Assembly: GCA_030690415.1 (NCBI GenBank)
Contig: JAUYGZ010000019.1
Location: 1-64,000 of the forward strand
From: a bacterium
Lineage (GTDB): Bacteria; Patescibacteriota; Gracilibacteria; JAUYGZ01
Length of the DNA stretch: 64,000 nucleotides
Direction of reading: 5' to 3'
Below, piece by piece: positions 39,881-51,260 of the stretch (position 1 is the stretch's first letter; each line of letters begins with the position of its first letter). Under the pieces are notes generated by a model. That model had not been told where the DNA came from and did no database searches. It saw only the letters and a list, made by a program, of their open reading frames with translations. Position numbers and translations under genes: made by a program.

Positions 39881-42800
39881 ATGAAAAAATCCTTCCTCTT
39901 GTTTTTAAGAAGCAAGGTCCAGACCCTGCTCATCCTCTCACTCATGGTGACCGGATCACTGATCGGTTGGGCAGCCTATTCCCAATCGAATATTTTTTCG
40001 AGCTTCGTAGTTCACAACAGCCCTCAGGGACAGGAATGTGAATGTGAAAAAGGGATGATAGAACTCGAGGTGGAATACCAGGGGACAAGTGGTAAAACGA
40101 TTAAAGTGTATGCCAGCAAAAACCACAAAGACCTGATTACCACTTTCTTCAACGTCCAATCAGGAGATACCCTACTCATCGACGGAAGCGGTTTGAGTAA
40201 AGGAAAACTCAAGTCCAGCACCTATTTCGAAATCGTCGGATCAGGACAATCCGACACCAAAATTCATACCTCCTGTTCTGAGGATATTTTCGGCGAAACC
40301 TACGGCAACTTTACCGTGACGGGGCATACGGATGGGAAAGGAAATATCTGCCCCGTGGGTGGAGACGGAGACGAAGACGGAGATGATGATGGGGACGGTG
40401 ATGGTGATGGTGATGGTGATGGTGATGGAGATGGAGATGGAGATGGAGATGGAGATGGAGATGGAGATGGAGATGGAGATGGAGACGGAGACGGAGATGG
40501 AGATGGAGATGGAGATGGAGACGGAGATGGAGATGGAGATGGAGACGGAGATGGAGACGGAGATGGAGATGGAGATAGGGATGGAGAGGAATGTCAGGAA
40601 TGTGACGGAAAAGTGACGACACTTACACTCCAATATCATGGTTCTTCAAGTGCGACGATCAGGGTAGATCAAAAAAAAGCAGGAACCATATTCGAACAAA
40701 GCCTGAATCCTGAAGAGGAATTCATCATTCAGGGCATCGACAAGAAAGGAACCCTTGGTACAGAAATAACCTTATTCATCGACGGGATCGAAGATTCCAG
40801 AATCCATACCAGCTGTTCACAGCCTATTGGCCCAGGACAGTTTTCCGGAAACTTCGAAATTCTTGCCGGAGAAAGTCGAAATGGAGGAGAGCTCTGCCCA
40901 TTAGGTGGAGACGGAGACGGAGATGGATCCATCACGATATGTAAAATCCTTGTGAATGAATCCGGAACCATCATCAATGGATCAACACTTCCATCGACAA
41001 CATTTTCAGTCTCTGGAGTAGCAGCTCCAAGCGGATTTACGGCAGCTGGAACTCTCCCCGATACTCCTTTTGATCTTCCCTTGGCATTCAACGCGAACGT
41101 AGTGGGAGACAGCCAAAACGATGCCGAGTGCGTCACCTACAACGATCTCGATCTCGGCGACTATTTTTATGGACAAGAAAACGTGAGCAGCAGCACGACC
41201 TTCGCCCCCCCCCTCTACAACGACCAAAATACAACTGTAGTGGATGACCTTGGAGACTTCTTTCCCTACAGTGGAGAGCTCTTCACTTCCAATACCGGGG
41301 ACGACGCGGGACGCAATACCAACAGCGACGGACACATCGTCCTGACCAGCGGAAAACCCAGTCGAACCCTTGTCATTCTCAATCAACTCGCGGACACTCC
41401 TGACCTGTCTGACTCCACCAAGATGGACGATGACGCCGACAATATTGTCGATCCGGGACAAACGGTGACCTTCACCATTCGTCTCATCAACTCCGGAGCT
41501 TCCAACGCCAGTGGTGTCGACATCGATGACCTCATCGATCCCAATCTGGAAAACGTCAACACCTTTACCTTCAACAACTGTGGAAGCAGCTTTACTAATA
41601 CTTCCGCGCTAGACCAGGTCAATATCGACAACCTCGACGTAAGTACATCAACCAATTGTGTGATCAGCTATAAAACGACTGTCAAAGCCTCAGCCCCGGG
41701 CGGAACCCTGATCAACAACCAGGTCACGATTTCTCCTTCCGATCAGGGAGGGCTGGGAGGAAATCCCAGCTCAGACACTCTGACCGTACGGACCATCCCC
41801 AATCTGACCCAATCGACAAAAGTCGATGATGATGAGGACAACGAAGTCGATCCAGGACAGACCGTGACCTATACCATCACCGTCGTGAACACCGGCAATG
41901 GATCTCTCACGGGAGTGAATCTGGATGACACCATCGACAATAATACTGAAAACCTGGGGAACTTCACATTCAGCAACTGCGGAGGCAGCTTCGTCAACAA
42001 TTCGACCTCAAGCGTGGTCAATATCGATGATCTCACGATCGCCGTGGGAACCGACTGTGTGATCACCTACACTGTCGATGTAAAAACAAATCTTCCCGGA
42101 GGAACTTTGATCAACAACCAGGTCAACCTTTCCCGCAATAACGTTCTCCTGGCGCAGCCAAGCTCCGACACGCTCACCGTGAGAACAATCCCCAACATCA
42201 GTAATTCGACAAAAGTGGATGACGATACCGACAACATCGTCAACCCAGAGCAAATCGTCACCTTCACCATTACGCTGGTCAACACAGGAAACAACACATC
42301 ACTTATGGATATTAGCGATCCGATTGACCCCAACCTGGCAAGTCTTTCAAATTTTTCATTCACCGATTGTGGAAGCATTTACGTGAACAGCTCAACCGCA
42401 ACAAGCGTCAATGTTTCAGATCTCGAAGTACAGGTCGGCACAAACTGTATCATCAGCTATACCACGAAAGTGAAAAATGGCACTCCGGGGGGAACGCTGA
42501 TCAACAATCAGGTCACTGTCATCGCTCCTGATGAAGACACCAATAGCAATCCCAACAAAACCACGATCTGTCATATCCCGCAGGGCAACCCAAACAATAC
42601 ACAAACCATCACGATTGCCAATAGCCTCGTCCCCGCGCATGTGTCACATGGAGACTCAATCGGTCCCTGTGATAGGGGAAAAACAATCAGCTCCGACACG
42701 CTAATTGTCATCTCACAACCCGATCTTTCCGGCTCTCAAAAGGCCGATGACGACGCAGACAATGTGGTCAATCAGGGGCAAACGGTAACCTTTACCATCA

Positions 42801-45800
42801 CCTTGATCAACAGTGGCAATGCCACCGCGACAGGAGTCGATATCAGTGACCTGATCGATTCCAATTTGGAAAACCTGAGAGACTTCACCTTCACCGATTG
42901 TGGTGGCACTTTGATCAATAATTCCACCGGTACGGTAGTGGACATCGATGACCTGGTCATCTCAACCACGCTCAACTGTATTATAACGTACAAAACAGAT
43001 GTCAGAGGATTCGTCATGGGAGGAACCACTATTGATAATGAAGTAAGTATCTCGCCTGCTGACCAGGGTGGATTTGGAGGTACAGCGGCATCAGATCAGC
43101 TCATCGTAGGAGTCGCTCCCATCATCATCAGCTCAACCAAGCAGGACGACGATGCCGATAACATCGTCTTTCCCGGACAGCTCGTGACCTACACCATCAC
43201 GCTCATCAACACGGGAAATGCTCTCGCGACAGGAGTAGACATCGATGATGTGATCGATCCGGACTCAGAAAATCTGGACAACTTCAGCATCAACAATTGT
43301 GGAAGCAGTTTTGTGAACAACTCGCTCTCCCCCATCGTCAACATCGACGATCTCGATGTTCTTGTTGGGAGCAATTGTGTGATCACGTACGAAGTTACCA
43401 TTAAAAATCCTTCTGACGAAGGAACCGTGATAGAAAACGAAGTGACCATCGGCCCTCCCAATGAAGGCGGAAGCGGAGCCACACCGGCTTCAGACGATCT
43501 CATCGTGGATGGGACTCCAAATCTGAATGGATCGACGAAGGCCGATGACGACGCGGACAATATTGTCGACGAAGGACAGACCGTGACCTATACTATCACG
43601 ATTATCAACGGTGGAAATGCCACCGCTACCGGAGTAAATGTCGATGACACCATTGATCCCAACACCAATAACCTGAGAAACTTTACCTTCCTCAACTGTG
43701 GCAGTAGCTTTACCAATCTCTCATCCACTCCTGTCGTAGATATCAACAACCTGCGTATTGCAGTCGGAGTGGCATGTGTCATGACGTACAAAGTCGATGT
43801 CAAAGATCCGACTCCAGGAGGAGCCGTTATTACCAACAAAGTCACCATATCCGCTTCAGCCGAAGGGGGATCGGGAGCTTCTCCCAGTTCAGATGATCTC
43901 ATCGTGCGGTCCGTGCCGGATCTGACCACTTCGACCAAAGAAAATGACGATGCGGACAGCATCGTGGATCCGGGACAAACGGTGACCTACACGATTACAC
44001 TCGTCAATACGGGAAATGCCACAGCTGGCAATATCCGTCTGGAAGATACCATCGATTCGGAAAGCGAAAACCTTCGAAACGTCAGCTTCTTCAACTGTGG
44101 AAGCCCGAACAATACCTCAGCTTCTCCGAATCTGAATGTCGGCAACCTGTCGGTCCAGGTGGGAACAAACTGTGTGATCTCCTATGATGTCGACATCAAA
44201 CTCAACCTGGTCGCAGGAACCCTCATCGAAAACGACGTTGATGTCTATGATGGAGGATCCTTCCTCTTCACCGTGACATCACCACCACTCGTCGTTACAT
44301 CAGCACCGATCCTGTCCGATTCAAGCAAAGCTGATGACGACATCGATAACTTCGTGGATCCAGGACAACTCATCACCTTCACCGTGAAGATCAAGAACAC
44401 AGGAAATGTCGACGCGACAGGAATCAACGTCACGGATACGCTCGATCCGAACCTGGAAAACATCGACAATGTGACCACCAGCAACTGCGGATCGAGCGTC
44501 ACGGATACCTCAACGGCCTCCTTCCTGAACCTCAATGGAATTGCGGTAAACATTGGACAAACCTGTGAGGTTGTCTTCGAAGCCACTGTAAAACTCAGCG
44601 CGATCAATGGAACCCTCATCAACAATCAGGCTGATATTTCTCCGGCAGCTGAAGGAGGAACAGGCGCTTCACCCGGCTCAGATACCCTGGAAGTCGTCGC
44701 CGTACCGGACATGACAAATTCCATCAAAGAAGAAGACGACTCCGATAACATCGTTGACAAGGGACAAACCATTACCTACACGCTCACGCTGGTCAACAAT
44801 GGCACAACTCCCCTCTTCGAGATCGAAGTCGATGACATCATTGATTCGAACACCGAAAACCTGGACAACTTTACCTTCCTCAATTGTGGAGCCAGCTACA
44901 CCAATAGCTCAGCCGGATCAATGGTCAATATTGACGACCTGATCATCCAGGTAGGAACCAACTGTGTTATTACCTATACCGTCAATGTGCTTTCTAGCGC
45001 AATCACGGGAACCACCATCGATAACGAAGTGGATATTTCTCAAAACGGAACCCTCATTATTTCACCGAAATCAGACACGCTGATTGTCGGCCCGGTACCA
45101 CTTCTGGACACATCAACGAAGACCGATGACGACGCGGACGATTTTGTGCAACCTGCTCAAACAGTGACCTATACGGTGGCCATCAAAAATACCGGAAACC
45201 TGACAGGAACTGGGGTAAGCCTGAGCGACACCATCGATCCCAATACTGAAAACGCGCGAAACTCTACCTTCAGCAACTGTGGAACAAGCCTCCTCAATAC
45301 GACGCTTTCTCCCAACATCAGCGTGCTCAATCTCGAAGTCGCACCGGCAATTGACTGTGTGATGACCTATCAGGTCACGGTAAAAAACAGCGTCGTCGAC
45401 GGAACCATCATTACCAACCAAGTGAACATCTCCCCTGCCATCGAAGGAGGTACCGGAGCTTCACCACAATCAGATGATTTGACAGTGGTAACCACACCGA
45501 TCCTTATCGTTGACAAATCAGAAAACGATGCTGACAACCAGGTCAATATCGGGGATACCGTCACCTATACCCTCACCATCAATAACGTCGGACCTAAAAC
45601 AGGAAGTGGAATAGGAGGATACGACACCATCGACACTCACTTCGATGCTCCAACAGGAATCACCTTTACCAGCTGTGGAACGGCCCCTTCCAGCACCTTT
45701 GCCGCTCCCGCGCTCAGCCTCTCCAATATATCCATATCATCAGGCACAACCTGTACCATCCAATACAGTATGACGGTAATAAGCGGTAATTCAGGAGACA

Positions 45801-47575
45801 TTCTCGACAACTTCGCAGATATCGGTCCCGCGGTACAAGGTGGCAACGACCCCATCGGAGTCATGGCTGACACTCTACTAATTCCGGGAGGCCGACGCGC
45901 TGACCGATGTGGAGATGGGATTCTCCAATCTGGAGAACAGTGTGACGATGGGAATAAAACCTCAGGCGACGGCTGCAGCTCAAGCTGTATCATTGAAGGT
46001 GGTGGCGGCGGTGGTGGTGGAACCCCGCCCCCCCCTCCTGAATTCCTTGCTCCGGATGAATGTACTCCTTTGGAATTCGGTGACCATGCACCATCTTGTC
46101 TATTACTCGACCCCGATCGACCTCTGAACTTTGTGGATGTAAGCTTTGAGGGAAACGTCAACAACAATATCCTGACCCTCAAAAATACGAAAATCGCCGA
46201 CTATGGAGACTACATCTTCAGCGGAAACTCAAATCACTCATCCGGAAAAGAAGAAGGGAAGTACGCAAGCGGAGACTGGGAATTCCAACCCAACCGACTC
46301 GTCACTCGTGTAGAAGTCGTCAAGGCAGCCCTCATCTCCAACTGTAATCCAATTGAACTGGTCATCCCTGTTCCGGAAGATGGCTTCCGATTTACTGACC
46401 TCCCAGTTGATGTATCGCCACGAGACGAGGTAACTCACTTCGCCGCACGAGTCATGTACACCGCTTACAAGCGCGGCATCATCAAAGGAAATCCTGATGG
46501 ATCAGGAAAACCTTTCGAATTCGCAAAAAATTCAGAAATTCTGACCATTCTGTTCGGGGCTGCCCAAGCCATTCCAAAAGAATTTGGTAAAGGTCACTCC
46601 GGCCTCTGGTATGAGAAATACACCAGCTTTGCTCTGGAAAACGAATTTTACAAGGACCTTCAATTCTCACCGGACAACACCATGACTCGACGCGATTTCG
46701 CTCAAATCCTCATGCGATCCATGACCTACAATCCCAACTCTCAGATCAGCGGATACATCGAACGAGTCAATGTCAGACGACAGCAAGAAGCAGGGCTACT
46801 GCCTATCCCAACCGTAGAATCCTATGAAAGCGGATTGGAAGCCTGTGATTTCTGCCTTGAACACGATCCCGGACGACAGCTCAGATTCACCGATATCGCC
46901 GGCCACTGGGCCGAAGCCTTCATCGAAATCCTGCGTACATCCAAAAGCATATCTCAGGGAGATTACATCGCCAGCGGATACGGAAATCCCTCCACTGGAC
47001 GAGGAGAAGAACGATGGGCAACCGGAGACTGGGCATTCGAACCAGAATTCTCGGCAACCCATCTGGAACTGGCCAAGACGGCCCTCATTTCTAACTGTAT
47101 TCCAATTCCCGACGAAATTCCGATCCCGAATGACGGATTTCAATTTAGAGATCTGCCGACGAATGTTGATCCCTCAAATACGGAACTGTATTTCACCACC
47201 CGGGTCATGTACCAGGCCTACATCAGCGGTATCATCACCGGTGACGGAGAAGGCAACGCCAGACCACTTGACCCTGTCATCCGTATCGACGCTTTAGCTA
47301 TCCTCATGCGAGCTGCTATAGTCATCCCATCTGACTTCGTGGAACAAGCACTGCCCTACAACGATACCGCAAACAATCAGTGGTACAGCCGCATACTCTC
47401 CTTCGCCTCGGAGAAGAGCATCGTGGGAGGACTGGGAGACGGCACCTTCAAACCGCTCCGCCATCTGAAACGATCAGAAATGTCCAAGCTCCTCGTCATG
47501 TTTATGCTGTACAATCAGGACCCCGCCATCCAGCGTCACTCCGCGAAAATGGTGGACTTTTATGGGCTGAAGTAG
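39881..47575 (+). CDS. giant DUF11-repeat surface protein with C-terminal SLH domains
   Basis: 2564 residues. Signal/anchor (about 10-33, [18 protein letters not shown]). Two copies of a Cys-bounded module (about 48-160 and 237-340), each with IHTSCS and ending in ICP or LCP, flank a (Gly-Asp)n tract (about 161-235). From about 507 to 2000 run eleven DUF11-type beta-sandwich repeats (each opening [21 protein letters not shown]), seen in long adhesin-like proteins. Repeat 3 carries a nested [11 protein letters not shown]...[10 protein letters not shown] module. Then a [16 protein letters not shown] Cys motif, Gly and Pro runs, and two SLH blocks (about 2080-2330 and 2330-2564). Probably a wall-anchored stalk or adhesin. 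Confidence 0.93.
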   Translation: MKKSFLLFLRSKVQTLLILSLMVTGSLIGWAAYSQSNIFSSFVVHNSPQGQECECEKGMIELEVEYQGTSGKTIKVYASKNHKDLITTFFNVQSGDTLLIDGSGLSKGKLKSSTYFEIVGSGQSDTKIHTSCSEDIFGETYGNFTVTGHTDGKGNICPVGGDGDEDGDDDGDGDGDGDGDGDGDGDGDGDGDGDGDGDGDGDGDGDGDGDGDGDGDGDGDGDGDGDGDGDGDRDGEECQECDGKVTTLTLQYHGSSSATIRVDQKKAGTIFEQSLNPEEEFIIQGIDKKGTLGTEITLFIDGIEDSRIHTSCSQPIGPGQFSGNFEILAGESRNGGELCPLGGDGDGDGSITICKILVNESGTIINGSTLPSTTFSVSGVAAPSGFTAAGTLPDTPFDLPLAFNANVVGDSQNDAECVTYNDLDLGDYFYGQENVSSSTTFAPPLYNDQNTTVVDDLGDFFPYSGELFTSNTGDDAGRNTNSDGHIVLTSGKPSRTLVILNQLADTPDLSDSTKMDDDADNIVDPGQTVTFTIRLINSGASNASGVDIDDLIDPNLENVNTFTFNNCGSSFTNTSALDQVNIDNLDVSTSTNCVISYKTTVKASAPGGTLINNQVTISPSDQGGLGGNPSSDTLTVRTIPNLTQSTKVDDDEDNEVDPGQTVTYTITVVNTGNGSLTGVNLDDTIDNNTENLGNFTFSNCGGSFVNNSTSSVVNIDDLTIAVGTDCVITYTVDVKTNLPGGTLINNQVNLSRNNVLLAQPSSDTLTVRTIPNISNSTKVDDDTDNIVNPEQIVTFTITLVNTGNNTSLMDISDPIDPNLASLSNFSFTDCGSIYVNSSTATSVNVSDLEVQVGTNCIISYTTKVKNGTPGGTLINNQVTVIAPDEDTNSNPNKTTICHIPQGNPNNTQTITIANSLVPAHVSHGDSIGPCDRGKTISSDTLIVISQPDLSGSQKADDDADNVVNQGQTVTFTITLINSGNATATGVDISDLIDSNLENLRDFTFTDCGGTLINNSTGTVVDIDDLVISTTLNCIITYKTDVRGFVMGGTTIDNEVSISPADQGGFGGTAASDQLIVGVAPIIISSTKQDDDADNIVFPGQLVTYTITLINTGNALATGVDIDDVIDPDSENLDNFSINNCGSSFVNNSLSPIVNIDDLDVLVGSNCVITYEVTIKNPSDEGTVIENEVTIGPPNEGGSGATPASDDLIVDGTPNLNGSTKADDDADNIVDEGQTVTYTITIINGGNATATGVNVDDTIDPNTNNLRNFTFLNCGSSFTNLSSTPVVDINNLRIAVGVACVMTYKVDVKDPTPGGAVITNKVTISASAEGGSGASPSSDDLIVRSVPDLTTSTKENDDADSIVDPGQTVTYTITLVNTGNATAGNIRLEDTIDSESENLRNVSFFNCGSPNNTSASPNLNVGNLSVQVGTNCVISYDVDIKLNLVAGTLIENDVDVYDGGSFLFTVTSPPLVVTSAPILSDSSKADDDIDNFVDPGQLITFTVKIKNTGNVDATGINVTDTLDPNLENIDNVTTSNCGSSVTDTSTASFLNLNGIAVNIGQTCEVVFEATVKLSAINGTLINNQADISPAAEGGTGASPGSDTLEVVAVPDMTNSIKEEDDSDNIVDKGQTITYTLTLVNNGTTPLFEIEVDDIIDSNTENLDNFTFLNCGASYTNSSAGSMVNIDDLIIQVGTNCVITYTVNVLSSAITGTTIDNEVDISQNGTLIISPKSDTLIVGPVPLLDTSTKTDDDADDFVQPAQTVTYTVAIKNTGNLTGTGVSLSDTIDPNTENARNSTFSNCGTSLLNTTLSPNISVLNLEVAPAIDCVMTYQVTVKNSVVDGTIITNQVNISPAIEGGTGASPQSDDLTVVTTPILIVDKSENDADNQVNIGDTVTYTLTINNVGPKTGSGIGGYDTIDTHFDAPTGITFTSCGTAPSSTFAAPALSLSNISISSGTTCTIQYSMTVISGNSGDILDNFADIGPAVQGGNDPIGVMADTLLIPGGRRADRCGDGILQSGEQCDDGNKTSGDGCSSSCIIEGGGGGGGGTPPPPPEFLAPDECTPLEFGDHAPSCLLLDPDRPLNFVDVSFEGNVNNNILTLKNTKIADYGDYIFSGNSNHSSGKEEGKYASGDWEFQPNRLVTRVEVVKAALISNCNPIELVIPVPEDGFRFTDLPVDVSPRDEVTHFAARVMYTAYKRGIIKGNPDGSGKPFEFAKNSEILTILFGAAQAIPKEFGKGHSGLWYEKYTSFALENEFYKDLQFSPDNTMTRRDFAQILMRSMTYNPNSQISGYIERVNVRRQQEAGLLPIPTVESYESGLEACDFCLEHDPGRQLRFTDIAGHWAEAFIEILRTSKSISQGDYIASGYGNPSTGRGEERWATGDWAFEPEFSATHLELAKTALISNCIPIPDEIPIPNDGFQFRDLPTNVDPSNTELYFTTRVMYQAYISGIITGDGEGNARPLDPVIRIDALAILMRAAIVIPSDFVEQALPYNDTANNQWYSRILSFASEKSIVGGLGDGTFKPLRHLKRSEMSKLLVMFMLYNQDPAIQRHSAKMVDFYGLK
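40363..40580 (+). repeat. hexanucleotide (GGNGAT/C)n tract coding (Gly-Asp)n
   Basis: Tandem GGTGAT, then GGAGAT/GGAGAC hexamers, all in frame. Likely length-variable by slippage. Long antisense ORFs over it in the track are by-products. Confidence 0.95.
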
Positions 47576-47594
47576 GAAAGATCAAATAAAGCTG

Positions 47595-47625
47595 AAAAAG
47601 CCCCAATTACACGGGGCTTTTTTTT
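47595..47625 (+). terminator. rho-independent terminator after giant surface gene
   Basis: AAAAAGCCCC-AATTACAC-GGGGCTTTTTTTT, 20 bp after the stop codon. A clear stem with a T-run. Confidence 0.92.
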
Positions 47626-47718
47626 ATGAACCCCTAGCCCCCCATTCAGCAGGCTCAGGACATGCTTACAAGGGGAAGTAAAATCTGATCATTTTACCCA
47701 AGGATTGTACCCCCGTGC

Positions 47719-47819
47719 TGGTTCAAGGTTCGCCGGGTTCCGGGTAGGTACCTTGAACCAATACCCCACACCTGTGCTGGTTCAAGGTTCGCCGGGTTCC
47801 GGATAGGTACCTTGAACCA
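47719..47819. repeat. two tandem 42-bp palindromic repeats, 59-bp period
   Basis: Each unit has TGGTTCAAGGT ... ACCTTGAACCA arms around TCGCCGGGTTCCGG(G/A)TAG. They form the 3' end of the membrane hydrolase-like gene on the minus strand, adding about 30 unusual residues. Just upstream (about 47629-47680) is another CCCCTAGCCCC...AAGGGGAAG fragment. Confidence 0.9.
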
Positions 47820-48298
47820 ATACCCAAAACCATCACCACTCCTGCCACCACCACAATTCCCACCTCCAGCACAAAGCTCCAATGAAACACAAAATTCCAC
47901 AACCACCAGCCATACACAGCAGGAACTTCAAACAACGCATACCGTTCGGTCGTATACGGATACAACCACTGGATCTCCCCCACCACCGTATCCAGAACCA
48001 AATGAAGAAGCCAATTCGAAAAAAACAGAACGATCACATACTCCCACTGCTTTTTACCCGAACCAAACAACCGATACAGGACATAACAGACAACAAAAAA
48101 AGCCAAGCAAAACACCGGCTTGTGCACCCAGTAGCTGTGGTGCAAATACGCTCTGTTATCGACGAAGTAGAACCAGATCAGATCCAGATCCGGAAAGACA
48201 CTGGCGACAAGCCCAATCCACAAAAAACGGTGGGTTTTATAGACCTTTTGAACCTGACGACTCATGAGATATCCGGCGGGGAGGTGGGCGATGAGCAT
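47723..48298 (-). CDS. YdjM-like (DUF457) membrane-bound metal-dependent hydrolase
   Basis: About 191 residues from MLIAHLPAGYLMS (48298), which avoids overlap with the upstream gene. Family motifs: LIAHLPAGYL, SVFPDLDLIWFYFVD, HHSYWVHKP and NWLLHLVLDT supply His/Asp residues in four to five membrane segments. The last 30 or so residues (SRYLSGTRRTLNQHRCGVLVQGTYPEPGEP) come from the palindromic repeat and probably replaced or extended the original C-terminus. Activity in the family is not established. Confidence 0.82.
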   Translation of the reverse strand: MLIAHLPAGYLMSRQVQKVYKTHRFLWIGLVASVFPDLDLIWFYFVDNRAYLHHSYWVHKPVFCLAFFVVCYVLYRLFGSGKKQWEYVIVLFFSNWLLHLVLDTVVGEIQWLYPYTTERYALFEVPAVYGWWLWNFVFHWSFVLEVGIVVVAGVVMVLGIGSRYLSGTRRTLNQHRCGVLVQGTYPEPGEP

Positions 48299-48305
48299 GA
48301 GAGAG

Positions 48306-48878
48306 CTAAGCGGAACGAAACTTCTGAAATAAAACAAGAAAACACTTGGTCACTGCGGAAACCAGAGCACCAATAACAGTAAATACGATACTGAAAAAAG
48401 AAGCCAAAGATATGAAGAGAACAAAAATATATGCCCACCGAAAGCCTTCTTGATAGGTATAATATTCCTGATGAAAATTGTGGTAAACTAATGACCACAT
48501 CAAAAATCCAGCTGCAGAGACCGCCAATAAGAACCCCACAAGAGTAATGGTCCAAAAGAGGATTCTCAAAATACTTATAGAAATTACTTTGTCTCTCATT
48601 TCATGAAACAATAATCTCTTTCCGAGATGTATAATGCAGTAGACAAATGCAGCAAAAAGAATGGTCAGATAACTCATCATGAGCAAGTAAAGAGAAAACC
48701 CTCCAACTAATCTCAACCAGAAAAAAAGCCCCTCTTGCTTCATCTCAATTTCGGGATTGAAGAATACAGCCTGGAAAAAGTAGTATTCGCAAAAGACAAT
48801 ACTAACAGTCAACCCAAAAAAAACCAGGATCCTTAAAATTTTCGATTCTACAGAAGCGATTTGCATGCCAGAAAACAT
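48306..48878 (-). CDS. multi-pass membrane protein, unknown
   Basis: 190 residues with about four transmembrane helices (roughly 14-36, 50-80, 100-128, 145-175). No recognisable motif. The start codon overlaps the stop of the upstream transglycosylase-like gene (TAATG), so the two are translationally coupled and probably act together, perhaps as a membrane partner of the wall enzyme (inference). Confidence 0.7.
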   Translation of the reverse strand: MFSGMQIASVESKILRILVFFGLTVSIVFCEYYFFQAVFFNPEIEMKQEGLFFWLRLVGGFSLYLLMMSYLTILFAAFVYCIIHLGKRLLFHEMRDKVISISILRILFWTITLVGFLLAVSAAGFLMWSLVYHNFHQEYYTYQEGFRWAYIFVLFISLASFFSIVFTVIGALVSAVTKCFLVLFQKFRSA

Positions 48879-50185
48879 TAATCAAAAAGTTTTTCTCTAT
48901 AGATCTCTCCGAGCCACACGCCATATTCACTTACCTTGAGCGCGTTTGAATTGTTGTAGACTGTTCCGATTTTTTCAACAGTAGGATTTTCGAGACGATC
49001 CCAAATCCTTTTCACCAAAAGCGTTCCAACATGGATATTCTTTTCAGGATTCTCCAAGTCCTCTCGGATATAGTTCAGAGGCTTTCCATTCTCCTCTATT
49101 TTTCCCCATCTCAGCTGAAGATTCATCGGACGAAGAGAAGTGTTCCCCCACCAACCACCTGACAAATAATGAACCAATTCACCAACCCTATCAGCATATC
49201 CATGGGTAGTCTCCAAATATATAATGGACTTAATGATATCTTCATCAACTCCATATTGCTCAGCATATTTCTCTATCAAATGAATGTTTCCAGAAACTTC
49301 TGAATAGGATTCATCCCTATAAATGGGGACGCCTCCTCGCACATCAGGATTCTCGGCAATACTGATCTTGAGAGGAGTGTTTTTCATGATGCTATGATCT
49401 CTTTCCTGTGCGATGGAATCCAGCTCAATAGCCAATCGAGTAATTATCGGCTCCTCGTCATACCACAACTCCACCGTATTCTCGAAATCCTCAAACGAGG
49501 AGGAAGTCAACTGCAGTGTCTCTGAAACACCCTGGGAAAGATTTCCGCTCATGAAAAAATTCTGATATCTCTTGGAGGTCGAAGCCTGAGGATTTGGAAG
49601 GATCTTTCCATTCACAACTATCTTGATATTGTCATCGTCTCTGCTTTCAGGCTTCTGTGACGCACTCCAACAGATTGCTTCAATGAGGAAAAGCTTCGGA
49701 CGGGCCCCCAGAAAAATAAAACTCATCCATGGAATACCATTTCGACGGGTCTCAACACTTGGATCAGGTTTCAGGTCAAAGTCTTCAAACAGCATATCAG
49801 TCAACTGAAAAACCTCTATCTTTTCCAACATCGGCGTCTCATCAGCATAAAAATCGATAACATGTTCACCTTCCGCCAATTCCACAAAAAAGTAATTCGT
49901 TTGAGAAGAGCCTTTGAGACATGCGCCATCCCAGGCAGCACTGGTCCCAAACCCCTGCCAGGATACTTTCTCTCCGTGAATCTCCTTTTTCGCAAATTCA
50001 AACCCATCCAGAGCCACTCTCAGATCATCATCATCCGTACAAGCCTCGTTCTGTTGAGCATTCTTCGCACTGGCAGTGATAGCAATCACATACTGGTCAG
50101 CTACAGAAACACTAAAAGTTGTGGTTACCGCTTTCCAATGATAGAGATTTCCACCGGGCGCAGAAGGGAAATCGTTTTTTTTCAA
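48878..50185 (-). CDS. protein with C-terminal lytic-transglycosylase-like domain
   Basis: 435 residues, TTG start. Two N-terminal beta-rich segments (about 10-130 and 140-270) share a pattern of an acidic DDD stretch followed by strands and a ..Y.DE.P.(L/I)..(I) ending, and look like tandem carbohydrate-binding-type sandwiches. The C-terminus (about 285-435) resembles the lysozyme/SLT fold: EKYAEQYGVDEDIIKSIIYLETTHG (candidate catalytic Glu) and PEKNIHVGTLLVKRIWDRL. No signal peptide is encoded from this start. An ATG 13 nt upstream is in another frame across an A8 run, so the start or frame may be wrong or slip-prone. Confidence 0.7.
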   Translation of the reverse strand: MKKNDFPSAPGGNLYHWKAVTTTFSVSVADQYVIAITASAKNAQQNEACTDDDDLRVALDGFEFAKKEIHGEKVSWQGFGTSAAWDGACLKGSSQTNYFFVELAEGEHVIDFYADETPMLEKIEVFQLTDMLFEDFDLKPDPSVETRRNGIPWMSFIFLGARPKLFLIEAICWSASQKPESRDDDNIKIVVNGKILPNPQASTSKRYQNFFMSGNLSQGVSETLQLTSSSFEDFENTVELWYDEEPIITRLAIELDSIAQERDHSIMKNTPLKISIAENPDVRGGVPIYRDESYSEVSGNIHLIEKYAEQYGVDEDIIKSIIYLETTHGYADRVGELVHYLSGGWWGNTSLRPMNLQLRWGKIEENGKPLNYIREDLENPEKNIHVGTLLVKRIWDRLENPTVEKIGTVYNNSNALKVSEYGVWLGEIYREKLFD

Positions 50186-50296
50186 AAACTTTTTTCATGA
50201 GTGGGAAAAATATATGTAATTATTAACAAATATAAACATGACAATCAAGAGAAAAAAATGCTGCCGATAACGAAATCATTTCACAGTAAAAAAACA

Positions 50297-50328
50297 TTGC
50301 ACTTTTGCAATACATTTGCTAGTATAAT
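50297..50328 (+). promoter_or_regulatory. promoter/operator of MazEF-type locus
   Basis: TATAAT at 50323-50328, 20 nt before the antitoxin ATG. It is preceded by three spaced TTGC(A/T) words (TTGCAC, TTGCAA, TTGCTA) that could be antitoxin binding sites. Confidence 0.5.
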
Positions 50329-50347
50329 AATACATCATTAACTGCCT

Positions 50348-50581
50348 ATGAAAACAGCTACAATCACCAAAACAATCCGATTCCTCCCCGAAGACATTGC
50401 AACCATCGAAAGCATCGCCCAGGAGGAAAAGACCAGCTTTACGAAGGCCCTACAGCGAATGATCGAATTGGCCAAGAAACGTCGACGTCAAAAGCTGCTC
50501 GAGGAAGAGCTTAAAATCCTATCAAAAGACGAGGCATTCCAGAAGGAATGTGTCTGGTGGGCTGAACTTAATCTGGACTAA
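50348..50581 (+). CDS. antitoxin of MazF-type toxin (ribbon-helix-helix-like)
   Basis: 77 residues. N-terminus TATITKTIRFLPEDIATIESIAQEEKTSFTKALQRMIELA is RHH-like. The C-terminal tail LSKDEAFQKECVWWAELNLD is shared in pattern with the antitoxin at 30868. It ends 2 bp before the mazF gene. Confidence 0.87.
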   Translation: MKTATITKTIRFLPEDIATIESIAQEEKTSFTKALQRMIELAKKRRRQKLLEEELKILSKDEAFQKECVWWAELNLD

Positions 50582-50583
50582 TA

Positions 50584-50943
50584 ATGGATAACATGACCTA
50601 TGAACAAGGAGAACTTTGGCTGGTAAAATTGGATCCAACGGAAGGCTCGGAAATAAGAAAAACCAGACCATGCCTCATCATCAGCAGGACCATAATCAAT
50701 GACCACATGAGGACAGTGACGGTTATTCCTCTTTCAGGGATCAAGAAACACAAATCAGTCCTGATCGTCCCCATTTCAGCCAATGAAACTAATGGACTCA
50801 GCAAAGACTCCAACATCATCATTCCTCAAATCAGAACGATCTCCAAATCCCGCTTCAAAAAGAAACTGGGACAAATAGACCCTGGACTCTTCGAAAACAT
50901 CAAAGAATCATTCCAGACCTATTTCTGGGATGGGGTGGGGTAG
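50584..50943 (+). CDS. MazF/PemK-family toxin
   Basis: 119 residues. EQGELWLVKLDPTEGSEIRKTRPCLIISRTIINDHMRTVTVIPLSG is the classic MazF N-terminal half. IIPQIRTISKSRFKKKLGQIDPGLFENIKESF is the C-terminal half. Predicted mRNA interferase. A decayed second copy of its 3' end lies at 51655-51766, beyond the higBA genes. M4 is an alternative start. Confidence 0.93.
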   Translation: MDNMTYEQGELWLVKLDPTEGSEIRKTRPCLIISRTIINDHMRTVTVIPLSGIKKHKSVLIVPISANETNGLSKDSNIIIPQIRTISKSRFKKKLGQIDPGLFENIKESFQTYFWDGVG

Positions 50944-50949
50944 GACAAA

Positions 50950-51231
50950 TCAGCTTCTCCTCGAAAAGGAAACAATCAAATGAAGATTCAATGCCTTGGC
51001 TATCTTTTCCAAAAAAGAAATACTGGCATTATAGTCGCCTGATTCCAGACGTGAAATAGCAGATTGTTTTGTACCCACTTTCCGCGCCAACTCAGTCTGA
51101 GTAAGGCCCTGTTCAAGCCTTTTTTCAATGACCTCCTGGGCAACGGAAAACTCAGGCGCCAGGTCATCGTAAGCCTTACGAACTGCTTTATCCTTGAGAA
51201 GCCGATTTTTGAAGTGGGAATAGGATTTCAT
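50950..51231 (-). CDS. HigA-like XRE-family antitoxin
   Basis: 93 residues. An HTH_3 domain (about 35-85): RLEQGLTQTELARKVGTKQSAISRLESGDYNASISFLEKIAKALNL. It follows the toxin gene, toxin first, as in HigBA systems. Its 3' end lies 7 bp from the convergent mazF stop. Confidence 0.9.
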   Translation of the reverse strand: MKSYSHFKNRLLKDKAVRKAYDDLAPEFSVAQEVIEKRLEQGLTQTELARKVGTKQSAISRLESGDYNASISFLEKIAKALNLHLIVSFSRRS

Positions 51232-51242
51232 AGTAGTCTCAG

Positions 51243-51260
51243 TATAACGTATATGTTATA
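51243..51260. promoter_or_regulatory. inverted repeat upstream of HigA-like gene
   Basis: TATAAC-GTATAT-GTTATA, 6-bp arms, 12 nt before the antitoxin start and overlapping the toxin stop. May be an internal operator/promoter giving extra antitoxin. Confidence 0.4.

Noticed and set aside
40363-40580. CRISPR-like array
   Set aside because: Simple 6-nt tandem repeats without spacers; coding and in frame.
40241-40639. Long antisense ORFs over the (GD)n tract (SISISIS, HLHLHLH proteins)
   Set aside because: They are by-products of the hexanucleotide repeat in the real sense gene; no start context or non-repeat conserved sequence.
47812-48376. Plus-strand ORFs of 151 and 164 residues
   Set aside because: Antisense to the YdjM-like membrane gene; Pro/Thr/Asn-rich shadow translation.
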